Assembly: GCF_051020975.1 (NCBI RefSeq)
Contig: NW_027478158.1
Coordinates: 18,786,001 to 18,850,000, forward strand
DNA: 64,000 nt
Direction of reading: 5' to 3'
Source of the DNA: Osmia lignaria lignaria
Lineage: Eukaryota > Arthropoda > Insecta > Hymenoptera > Megachilidae
The notes beneath the pieces are model-generated. The model was given only the letters and a program-made list of their open reading frames with translations. It did no database searches and was not told where the DNA came from. Positions 52,087 to 63,612 of the stretch are shown in pieces; the first letter of the stretch is position 1; each line of letters begins with the position of its first letter. The position numbers and the translations under genes are program-made.

Positions 52087-53628
52087 CATAAATTGTAGGA
52101 AACATAATTCTCTACAAAAAAGGTCTCTGAACATTTTGCCATAGCTCGCTTCGTTTCCGAGATATTTGCAGATATATCTCAAGGGAAGGGGCCTGACGGA
52201 CATATTTCGAGATATTTCTTCTTCTTGTTGTTCTTCCTCTGCACAGCTAAGCTGGAAGTGGCATTTGCAGCCCGCAATAGTGCAGAGTTATCTCAAAGAA
52301 AGGGGCCACGGTGTTTCTGTATCTCTATTATGTTGGTGCGGCTTCGGAACTTTTAAATATCTTGATATATCTCGAGAACTACGCATCTGATCAAAAAATA
52401 TCATAGAACATGAAAAGTAGGAAACTTAATTCTCTACAAAAAAGGTCTCTTAACATTTTGCCATAGCTCTCTTCGTTTCCGAGATATTTGCAGATTTATC
52501 TCAAGGGAAGGGGCCTGACGGACATATTTCGAGATATTTCTTCTTCTTGTTGTTCTTCTTCTGCACAGCTAAGCTGGAAGTGGCATTTGCAGCTCGCAAT
52601 AGTGCAGAGTTATCTCAAAGAAAGGGGCCACGGTGTTTCTGTATCTCTATTATGCTGGTGCGGCTTCGGAACTTTTAAATATCTTGATATATCTCGAGAA
52701 CTACGCATCTGATCAAAAAATATCATAGAACATAAAAAGTAGCAAACTTAATTCTCTACAAAAAAGGTCTCTTAACATTTTGCCATAGCTCGCTTCGTTT
52801 CCGAGATATTTGCAGATTTATCTCAAGGGAAGGGTCCTGATGGACATATTTCGAGATATTTCTTCTTCTTGTTGTTCTTCTTCTGCACAGCTAAACTGGA
52901 AGTGGCATTTCCAGCTCGCAATCGTGCAGAGTTATCTCAAAGAAAGGGGCCACGGTGTTTCTGTATCTCTATTATGTTGGTGCGGCTTCGGAACTTTTAA
53001 ATATCTTGATATATCTCGAGAACTACGCCTCTGATCGAAAAATATCATAGAAGATAAAAAGTAGGAAACTTAATTCTCTACAAAAAAGGTCTCTTAACAT
53101 TTTGCCATACCTCGCTTCGTTTCCGAGATATTTGCAGATTTATATCAAGGGAAGGGGCCTGACGGACATATTTCGAGATATTTCTTCTTCTTGTTGTTCT
53201 TCTTCTGCACAGCTAAGCTGGAAGTGGCATTTGCGGCTCGCACTAGTGCAGAGTTATCTCAAAGAAAGGAGCCACGGTGTTTCTGTATCTCTATTATGTT
53301 GGTGCGGCTTCGGAACTTTTAAATATCTCGATATATCTCGAAAACTACGCTTCTGACCAAAAAATATCATAGAACCTAAATTGTATGAAACATAATTCTC
53401 TACAAAAAAGGTCTCTTAACATTTTGCCATAGCTCGCTTCGTTTCCGAGATATTTGCAGATATATCTCAAGGGAAGGGGCCTGACGGACATATTTCGAGA
53501 TATTTCTTCTTCTTGTTGTTCTTCTTCTGCACAGCTACGCTGGAAGTGGCATTTACAGCTCGCAATAGTGCAGAGTTATCTCAAAGAAAGGGGCCACGGT
53601 GTTTCTGTATCTCTATTATGTTGGTGCT

Positions 53629-56204
53629 GCTTCGGAACTTTTAAATATCTTGATATATCTCGAGAACTACGCATCTGATCAAAAAATATCATAGAACATG
53701 AAAAGTAGGAAACTGAATTCTCTACAAAAAAGGTCTCTTAAGATTTTGCCATAGCTCTCTTCGTTTCCGAGATATTTGCAGATTTATCTCAAGGGAAGGG
53801 GCCTGACGGACATATTTCGAGATATTTCTTCTTCTTGTTGTTCTTCTTCTGCACAGCTAAGCTGGAAGTGGCATTTGCAGCTCGCAATAGTGCAGAGTTA
53901 TCTCAAAGAAAGGGGCCACGGTGTTTCTGTATCTCTATTATGCTGGTGCGGCTTCGGAACTTTTAAATATCTTGATATATCTCGAGAACTACGCATCTGA
54001 TCAAAAAATATCATAGAACAAAGAAAGTAGGAAACTTAATTCTCTACAAAAAAGGTCTCTTAACATTTTGCCATAGCTCGCTTCGTTTCCGAGATATTTG
54101 CAGATTTATCTCAAGGGAAGGGTCCTGATGGACATATTTCGAGATATTTCTTCTTCTTGTTGTTCTTCTTCTGCACAGTTAAACTGGAAGTGGCATTTGC
54201 AGCTCGCAATCGTGCAGAGTTATCTCAAAGAAAGGGGCCACGGTGTTTCTGTATCTCTATTATGTTGGTGCGGCTTCGGAACTTTTAAATATCTTGATAT
54301 ATCTCGAGAACTACGCATCTGATCAAAAAATATCATAGAACATAAATTGTAGGAAACATAATTCTCTACAAAAAAGGTCTCTTAACATTTTGCCATAGCT
54401 CGCTTCGTTTCCGAGATATTTGCAGATATATCTCAAGGGAAGGGGCCTGACGGACATATTTCGAGATATTTCTTCTTCTTGTTGTTCTTCTTCTGCACAG
54501 CTACGCTGGAAGTGGCATTTGCAGGTCGCAATAGTGCAGAGTTATCTCAAAGAAAGGGGCCACGGTGTTTCTGTATCTCTATTATGTTGGTGCGGCTTCG
54601 GAACTTTTAAATATCTTGATATATCTCGAAAACTACGCATCTGATCAAAAAATATCATAGAACATAAAAAGTAGGAAACTTAATTCTCTACAAAAAAGGT
54701 CTCTTAACATTTTGCCATAGCTCGCGTCGTTTCCGAGATATTTGCAGATATATCTCAAGGGAAGGGGCCTGCCGGACATATTTCGAGATATTTCTTCTTC
54801 TTGTTGTTCTTCTTCTGCACAGCTAAGCTGGAAGTGGCATTTACAGCTCGCAATAGTGCAGAGTTATCTCAAAGAAAGGGGCCACGGTGTTTCTGTATCT
54901 CTATTATGTTGGTGCTGCTTCGGAACTTTTAAATATCTTGATATATCTCGAGAACTACGCATCTGATCAAAAAATATCATAGAACATGAAAAGTAGAAAA
55001 CTTAATTCTCTACAAAAAAGGTCTCTTAAGATTTTGCCATAGCTCTCTTCGTTTCCGAGATATTTGCAGATTTATCTCAAGGGAAGGGGCCTGACGGACA
55101 TATTTCGAGATATTTCTTCTTCTTGTTGTTCTTCTTCTGCACAGCTAAGCTGGAAGTGGCATTTGCAGCTCGCAATAGTGCAGAGTTATCTCAAAGAAAG
55201 GGGCCACGGTGTTTCTGTATCTCTATTATGTTGGTGCGGCTTCGGAACTTTTAAATATCTTGATACATCTCGAGAACTACGCATCTGATCAAAAAATATC
55301 ATAGAAGATAAAAAGTAGGAAACTTAATTCTCTACAAAAAAGGTCTCTTAACATTTCGCCATAGCTCGCTTCGTTTCCGAGATATTTGCAGATTTATCTC
55401 AAGGGAAGGGGCCTGTCGGACATATTTCGAGATATTTCTTCTTCTTGTTGTTCTTCTTCTGCACAGCTAAGCTGGAAGTGGCATTTGCGGCTCGCACTAG
55501 TGCAGAGTTATCTCAAAGAAAGGGGCCACGGTGTTTCTGTATCTCTATTATCTTGGTGCGGCTTCGGAACTTTTAAATATCTCGATATATCTCGAAAACT
55601 ACGCTTCTGATCAAAAAATATCATAGAACATAAATTGTAGGAAACATAATTCTCTACAAAAAACGTCTCTTAACATTTTGCCATAGCTCGCTTCGTTTCC
55701 GAGATATTTGCAGATTCAGCTCAAAGGAACTGGCCTGACGGACATATTTCGAGATATTTCTTCTTCTTGTTGTTCTTCCTCTGCACAGCTAAGCTGGAAG
55801 TGGCATTTGCAGCTCGCAATCGTGCAGAGTTATCTCAAAGAAAGGGGCCACGGTGTTTCTGTATCTCTATTATGTTGGTGCGGCTTCGGAACTTTTAAAT
55901 ATCTTGATATATCTCGAGAACTACGCCTCTGATCGAAAAATATCATAGAAGATAAAAAGTAGGAAACTTAATTCTCTACAAAAAAGGTCTCTTAACATTT
56001 TGCCATAGCTCGCTTCGTTTCCGAGGTATTTGCAGATTTATATCAAGGGAAGGGGCCTGACGGACATATTTCGAGATATTTCTTCTTCTTGTTGTTCTTC
56101 TTCTGCACAGCTAAGCTGGAAGTGGCATTTGCGGCTCGCACTAGTGCAGAGTTATCTCAAAGAAAGGAGCCACGGTGTTTCTGTATCTCTATTATGTAGG
56201 TGCG
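53629..56204 (+). repeat. 8-mer HOR, 2576-bp unit, copy one
   Basis: This copy matches 56205-58780 with three differences found by eye: 54179 (T against C at 56755), 54211 (C against A at 56787) and 55600 (T against G at 58176). That is about 0.1% divergence. Private markers are shared throughout: GGAAACTGAATTC, TTATGCTGG, AACAAAGAAAG, CTACGCTGG, GCTCGCGTCG, GTAGAAAAC and TATTATCTTGG. Confidence 0.9.
55705..56026 (+). repeat. Hybrid monomer, GATTCAGC body with MDIF-type tail
   Basis: The left part is the GATTCAGC/AACTGG subtype. From CAATCGTGCAG (about 55820) to CCTCTGATCG the copy follows the MDIF subtype. The PDIF and MDIF bodies that normally lie between GATTCAGC and IKG are missing, implying a two-unit contraction. 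The same hybrid occurs at 58281 because the whole 8-mer was later duplicated. Confidence 0.7.
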
Positions 56205-58780
56205 GCTTCGGAACTTTTAAATATCTTGATATATCTCGAGAACTACGCATCTGATCAAAAAATATCATAGAACATGAAAAGTAGGAAACTGAATTCTCTA
56301 CAAAAAAGGTCTCTTAAGATTTTGCCATAGCTCTCTTCGTTTCCGAGATATTTGCAGATTTATCTCAAGGGAAGGGGCCTGACGGACATATTTCGAGATA
56401 TTTCTTCTTCTTGTTGTTCTTCTTCTGCACAGCTAAGCTGGAAGTGGCATTTGCAGCTCGCAATAGTGCAGAGTTATCTCAAAGAAAGGGGCCACGGTGT
56501 TTCTGTATCTCTATTATGCTGGTGCGGCTTCGGAACTTTTAAATATCTTGATATATCTCGAGAACTACGCATCTGATCAAAAAATATCATAGAACAAAGA
56601 AAGTAGGAAACTTAATTCTCTACAAAAAAGGTCTCTTAACATTTTGCCATAGCTCGCTTCGTTTCCGAGATATTTGCAGATTTATCTCAAGGGAAGGGTC
56701 CTGATGGACATATTTCGAGATATTTCTTCTTCTTGTTGTTCTTCTTCTGCACAGCTAAACTGGAAGTGGCATTTGCAGCTCGCAATAGTGCAGAGTTATC
56801 TCAAAGAAAGGGGCCACGGTGTTTCTGTATCTCTATTATGTTGGTGCGGCTTCGGAACTTTTAAATATCTTGATATATCTCGAGAACTACGCATCTGATC
56901 AAAAAATATCATAGAACATAAATTGTAGGAAACATAATTCTCTACAAAAAAGGTCTCTTAACATTTTGCCATAGCTCGCTTCGTTTCCGAGATATTTGCA
57001 GATATATCTCAAGGGAAGGGGCCTGACGGACATATTTCGAGATATTTCTTCTTCTTGTTGTTCTTCTTCTGCACAGCTACGCTGGAAGTGGCATTTGCAG
57101 GTCGCAATAGTGCAGAGTTATCTCAAAGAAAGGGGCCACGGTGTTTCTGTATCTCTATTATGTTGGTGCGGCTTCGGAACTTTTAAATATCTTGATATAT
57201 CTCGAAAACTACGCATCTGATCAAAAAATATCATAGAACATAAAAAGTAGGAAACTTAATTCTCTACAAAAAAGGTCTCTTAACATTTTGCCATAGCTCG
57301 CGTCGTTTCCGAGATATTTGCAGATATATCTCAAGGGAAGGGGCCTGCCGGACATATTTCGAGATATTTCTTCTTCTTGTTGTTCTTCTTCTGCACAGCT
57401 AAGCTGGAAGTGGCATTTACAGCTCGCAATAGTGCAGAGTTATCTCAAAGAAAGGGGCCACGGTGTTTCTGTATCTCTATTATGTTGGTGCTGCTTCGGA
57501 ACTTTTAAATATCTTGATATATCTCGAGAACTACGCATCTGATCAAAAAATATCATAGAACATGAAAAGTAGAAAACTTAATTCTCTACAAAAAAGGTCT
57601 CTTAAGATTTTGCCATAGCTCTCTTCGTTTCCGAGATATTTGCAGATTTATCTCAAGGGAAGGGGCCTGACGGACATATTTCGAGATATTTCTTCTTCTT
57701 GTTGTTCTTCTTCTGCACAGCTAAGCTGGAAGTGGCATTTGCAGCTCGCAATAGTGCAGAGTTATCTCAAAGAAAGGGGCCACGGTGTTTCTGTATCTCT
57801 ATTATGTTGGTGCGGCTTCGGAACTTTTAAATATCTTGATACATCTCGAGAACTACGCATCTGATCAAAAAATATCATAGAAGATAAAAAGTAGGAAACT
57901 TAATTCTCTACAAAAAAGGTCTCTTAACATTTCGCCATAGCTCGCTTCGTTTCCGAGATATTTGCAGATTTATCTCAAGGGAAGGGGCCTGTCGGACATA
58001 TTTCGAGATATTTCTTCTTCTTGTTGTTCTTCTTCTGCACAGCTAAGCTGGAAGTGGCATTTGCGGCTCGCACTAGTGCAGAGTTATCTCAAAGAAAGGG
58101 GCCACGGTGTTTCTGTATCTCTATTATCTTGGTGCGGCTTCGGAACTTTTAAATATCTCGATATATCTCGAAAACGACGCTTCTGATCAAAAAATATCAT
58201 AGAACATAAATTGTAGGAAACATAATTCTCTACAAAAAACGTCTCTTAACATTTTGCCATAGCTCGCTTCGTTTCCGAGATATTTGCAGATTCAGCTCAA
58301 AGGAACTGGCCTGACGGACATATTTCGAGATATTTCTTCTTCTTGTTGTTCTTCCTCTGCACAGCTAAGCTGGAAGTGGCATTTGCAGCTCGCAATCGTG
58401 CAGAGTTATCTCAAAGAAAGGGGCCACGGTGTTTCTGTATCTCTATTATGTTGGTGCGGCTTCGGAACTTTTAAATATCTTGATATATCTCGAGAACTAC
58501 GCCTCTGATCGAAAAATATCATAGAAGATAAAAAGTAGGAAACTTAATTCTCTACAAAAAAGGTCTCTTAACATTTTGCCATAGCTCGCTTCGTTTCCGA
58601 GGTATTTGCAGATTTATATCAAGGGAAGGGGCCTGACGGACATATTTCGAGATATTTCTTCTTCTTGTTGTTCTTCTTCTGCACAGCTAAGCTGGAAGTG
58701 GCATTTGCGGCTCGCACTAGTGCAGAGTTATCTCAAAGAAAGGAGCCACGGTGTTTCTGTATCTCTATTATGTAGGTGCG
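56205..58780 (+). repeat. 8-mer HOR, 2576-bp unit, copy two
   Basis: The copy enters through a hybrid monomer at 56027-56348. Left of 56204 that monomer is IKG type (TGTAGGTGCGG). From 56227 it is the tail of the monomer at 53454 (CTTGATAT, then CATGAAAAG and GGAAACTGAATTC). The exchange interval is 56205-56226, 22 bp shared by both parents. With three differences in 2.6 kb this is a very recent tandem duplication. Confidence 0.9.
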
Positions 58781-59754
58781 GCTTCGGAACTTTTAAATAT
58801 CTCGATATATCTCGAAAACTACGCTTCTGACCAAAAAATATCATAGAAGCTAAATTGTAGGAAACATAATTCTCTACAAAAAAGGTCTCTTAACATTTTG
58901 CCATAGCTCGCTTCGTTTCCGAGATATTTGCAGATATATCTCAAGGGAAGGGGCCTGACGGACATATTTCGAGATATTTCTTCTTCTTGTTGTTCTTCTT
59001 CTGCACAGCTACGCTGGAAGTGGCATTTACAGCTCGCAATAGTGCAGAGTTATCTCAAAGAAAGGGGCCACGGTGTTTCTGTATCTCTATTATGTTGGTG
59101 CTGCTTCGGAACTTTTAAATATCTTGATATATCTCGAGAACTACGCATCTGATCAAAAAATATCATAGAACATGAAAAGTAGGAAACTTAATTCTCTACA
59201 AAAAAGGTCTCTTAACATTTTGCCATAGCTCGCTTCGTTTCCGAGATATTTGCAGATTTATCTCAAGGGAAGGGTCCTGATGGACATATTTCGAGATATT
59301 TCTTCTTCTTGTTGTTCTTCTTCTGCACAGCTAAACTGGAAGTGGCATTTCCAGCTCGCAATCGTGCAGAGTTATCTCAAAGAAAGGGGCCACGGTGTTT
59401 CTGTATCTGTATTATGTTGGTGCGGCTTCGGAGCTTTTAAATATCTTGATATATCTCGAGAACTACGCCTCTGATCGAAAAATATCATAGAACATAAAAA
59501 GTAGGAAACTTAATTCTCTACAAAAAAGGTCTCTTAACATTTTGCCATAGCTCGCTTCGTTTCCGAGATATTTGCAGATTTATCTCAAGGGAAGGGGCCT
59601 GACGGACATATTTCGAGATATTTCTTCTTCTTGTTGTTCTTCTTCTGCACAGCTAAGCTGGAAGTGGCATTTGCAGCGCGCAATAGTGCAGAGCTATCTC
59701 AAAGAAAGGGGCCACGGTGTTTCTGTATCTCTATTATGTTGGTGCGGCTTCGGA

Positions 59755-62700
59755 ACTTTTAAATATCTTGATATATTTCGAGAACTACGCATCTGATCAA
59801 AAAATATCATAGAAGATAAAAAGTAGGAAACTTAATTCTGTACAAAAAAGGTCTCTTAACATTTCGCCATAGCTCGCTTCGTTTCCGAGATATTTGCAGA
59901 TTTATCTCAAGGGAAGGGGCCTGTCGGACATATTTCGAGATATTTCTTCTTCTTGTTGTTCTTCTTCTGCACAGCTAAGCTGGAAGTGGCATTTGCGGCT
60001 CGCACTAGTGCAGAGTTATCTCAAAGAAAGGGGCCACGGTGTTTCTGTATCTCGATTATGTTGGTGCGGCTTCGGAACTTTTAAATATCTCGATATATCT
60101 CGAAAACTACGCTTCTGATCAAAAAATATCATAGAACATAAATTGTAGGAAATATAATTCTCTACAAAAAACGTCTCTTAACATTTTGCCATAGCTCGCT
60201 TCGTTTCCGAGATATTTGCAGATTCAGCTCAAAGGAACTGGCCTGACGGACATATTTCGAGATATTTCTTCTTCTTGTTGTTCTTCCTCTGCACAGCTAA
60301 GCTGGAAGTGGCATTTGCAGCTCGCAATAGTGCAGAGTTATCTCAAAGAAAGGGGCCACGGTGTTTCTGTATCTCTATTATGTTGGTGCGGCTTCGGAAC
60401 TTTTAAATATCTTGATATATCTCGAGAACTACGCATCTGATCAAAAAATATCATAGAACATAAAAAGTAGGAAACTTAATTCTCTACAAAAAAGGTATCT
60501 TAACATTTTGCCATAGCTCGCTTCGTTTCCGAGATATTTGCAGATATATCTCAAGGGAAGGGGCCTGCCGGACATATTTCGAGATATTTCTTCTTCTTGT
60601 TGTTCTTCCTCTGCACAGCTAAGCTGGAAGTGGCATTTGCAGCTCGCAATAGTGCAGAGTTATCTCAAAGAAAGGGGCCACGGTGTTTCTGTATCTCTAT
60701 TATGTTGGTGCGGCTTCGGAACTTTTAAATATCTTGATATATCTCGAGAACTACGCATCTGATCAAAAAATATCATAGAACATAAAAAGTAGGAAACGTA
60801 ATTCTCTACAAAAAAGGTCTGTTAACATTTTGCCATAGCTCGCTTCGTTTCCGAGATATTTGCAGATTTATCTCAAGGGAAGGGTCCTGATGGACATATT
60901 TCGAGATATTTCTTCTTCTTGTTGTTCTTCTTCTGCACAGCTAAACTGGAAGTGGCATTTCCAGCTCGCAATCGTGCAGAGTTATCTCAAAGAAAGGGGC
61001 CACGGTGTTTCTGTATCTCTATTATGTTGGTGCGGCTTCGGAACTTTTAAATATCTTGATATATCTCGAGAACTACGCCTCTGATCGAAAAATATCATAG
61101 AAGATAAAAAGTAGGAAACTTAATTCTCTACAAAAAAGGTCTCTTAACATTTTGCCATAGCTCGCTTCGTTTCCGAGGTATTTGCAGATTTATATCAAGG
61201 GAAGGGGCCTGACGGACATATTTCGAGATATTTCTTCTTCTTGTTGTTCTTCTTCTGCACAGCTAAGCTGGAAGTGGCATTTGCGGCTCGCACTAGTGCA
61301 GAGTTATCTCAAAGAAAGGAGCCACGGTGTTTCTGTATCTCTATTATGTAGGTGCGGCTTCGGAACTTTTAAATATCTCGATATATCTCGAAAACTACGC
61401 TTCTGACCAAAAAATATCATAGAACCTAAATTGTAGGAAACATAATTCTCTACAAAAAAGGTCTCTTAACATTTTGCCATAGCTCTCTTCGTTTCCGAGA
61501 TATTTGCAGATTTATCTCAAGGGAAGGGTCCTGATGGACATATTTCGAGATATTTCTTCTTCTTGTTGTTCTTCTTCTGCACAGCTAAACTGGAAGTGGC
61601 ATTTGCAGCTCGCAATAGTGCAGAGTTATCTCAAAGAAAGGGGCCACGGTGTCTCTGTATCTCTATTATGTTGGTGCGGCTTCGGAGCTTTTAAATATCT
61701 TGATATATTTCGAGAACTACGCATCTGATCAAAAAATATCATAGAAGATAAAAAGTAGGAAACTTAATTCTGTACAAAAAAGGTCTCTTAACATTTCGCC
61801 ATAGCTCGCTTCGTTTCCGAGATATTTGCAGATTTATCTCAAGGGAAGGGGCCTGTCGGACATATTTCGAGATATTTCTTCTTCTTGTTGTTCTTCTTCT
61901 GCACAGCTAAGCTGGAAGTGGCATTTGCGGCTCGCACTAGTGCAGAGTTATCTCAAAGAAAGGGGCCACGGTGTTTCTGTATCTCTATTATGTTGGTGCG
62001 GCTTCGGAACTTTTAAATATCTCGATATATCTCGAAAACTACGCTTCTGATCAAAAAATATCATAGAACATAAATTGTAGGAAATATAATTCTCTACAAA
62101 AAACGTCTCTTAACATTTTGCCATAGCTCGCTTCGTTTCCGAGATATTTGCAGATTCAGCTCAAAGGAACTAGCCTGACGGACATATTTCGAGATATTTC
62201 TTCTTCTTGTTGTTCTTCCTCTGCACAGCTAAGCTGGAAGTGGCATTTGCAGCTCGCAATAGTGCACAGTTATCTCAAAGAAAGGGGCCACGGTGTTTCT
62301 GTATCTCTATTATGTTGGTGCGGCTTCGGAACTTTTAAATATCTTGATATATCTCGAGAACTACGCATCTGATCAAAAAATATCATAGAACATAAAAAGT
62401 AGGAAACTTAATTCTCTACAAAAAAGGTATCTTAACATTTTGCCATAGCTCGCTTCGTTTCCGAGATATTTGCAGATATATCTCAAGGGAAGGGGCCTGC
62501 CGGACATATTTCGAGATATTTCTTCTTCTTGTTGTTCTTCCTCTGCACAGCTAAGCTGGAAGTGGCATTTGCAGCTCGCAATAGTGCAGAGTTATCTCAA
62601 AGAAAGGGGCCACGGTGTTTCTGTATCTCTATTATGTTGGTGCGGCTTCGGAACTTTTAAATATCTTGATATATCTCGAGAACTACGCATCTGATCAAAA

Positions 62701-63612
62701 AATATCATAGAACATAAAAAGTAGGAAACGTAATTCTCTACAAAAAAGGTCTGTTAACATTTTGCCATAGCTCGCTTCGTTTCCGAGATATTTGCAGATT
62801 TATCTCAAGGGAAGGGTCCTGATGGACATATTTCGAGATATTTCTTCTTCTTGTTGTTCTTCTTCTGCACAGCTAAACTGGAAGTGGCATTTCCAGCTCG
62901 CAATCGTGCAGAGTTATCTCAAAGAAAGGGGCCACGGTGTTTCTGTATCTCTATTATGTTGGTGCGGCTTCGGAACTTTTAAATATCTTGATATATCTCG
63001 AGAACTACGCCTCTGATCGAAAAATATCATAGAAGATAAAAAGTAGGAAACTTAATTCTCTACAAAAAAGGTCTCTTAACATTTTGCCATAGCTCGCTTC
63101 GTTTCCGAGGTATTTGCAGATTTATATCAAGGGAAGGGGCCTGACGGACATATTTCGAGATATTTCTTCTTCTTGTTGTTCTTCTTCTGCACAGCTAAGC
63201 TGGAAGTGGCATTTGCGGCTCGCACTAGTGCAGAGTTATCTCAAAGAAAGGAGCCACGGTGTTTCTGTATCTCTATTATGTAGGTGCGGCTTCGGAACTT
63301 TTAAATATCTCGATATATCTCGAAAACTACGCTTCTGACCAAAAAATATCATAGAACCTAAATTGTAGGAAACATAATTCTCTACAAAAAAGGTCTCTTA
63401 ACATTTTGCCATAGCTCGCTTCGTTTCCGAGATATTTGCAGATTTATCTCAAGGGAAGGGTCCTGATGGACATATTTCGAGATATTTCTTCTTCTTGTTG
63501 TTCTTCTTCTGCACAGCTAAACTGGAAGTGGCATTTGCAGCTCGCAATAGTGCAGAGTTATCTCAAAGAAAGGGGCCACGGTGTCTCTGTATCTCTATTA
63601 TGTTGGTGCGGC
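59755..63612 (+). repeat. 6-mer HOR, 1932-bp unit, two copies
   Basis: The units are roughly 59755-61686 and 61687-63612. Both run: tail with GATATATTTCGAG and TAATTCTGTAC, then SDIF, GATTCAGC, PDIF, MDIF, IKG, and MDIF with GTGTCTCTG. Differences include ATCTCGATTATG at 60054, ACTAGCC at 62170, GTGCACAG at 62265 and AGCTCTCTTCG at 61483. The monomer at 61504 is a hybrid whose tail comes from the 59572 type. The exact junction is within about 61640-61703. Confidence 0.8.
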
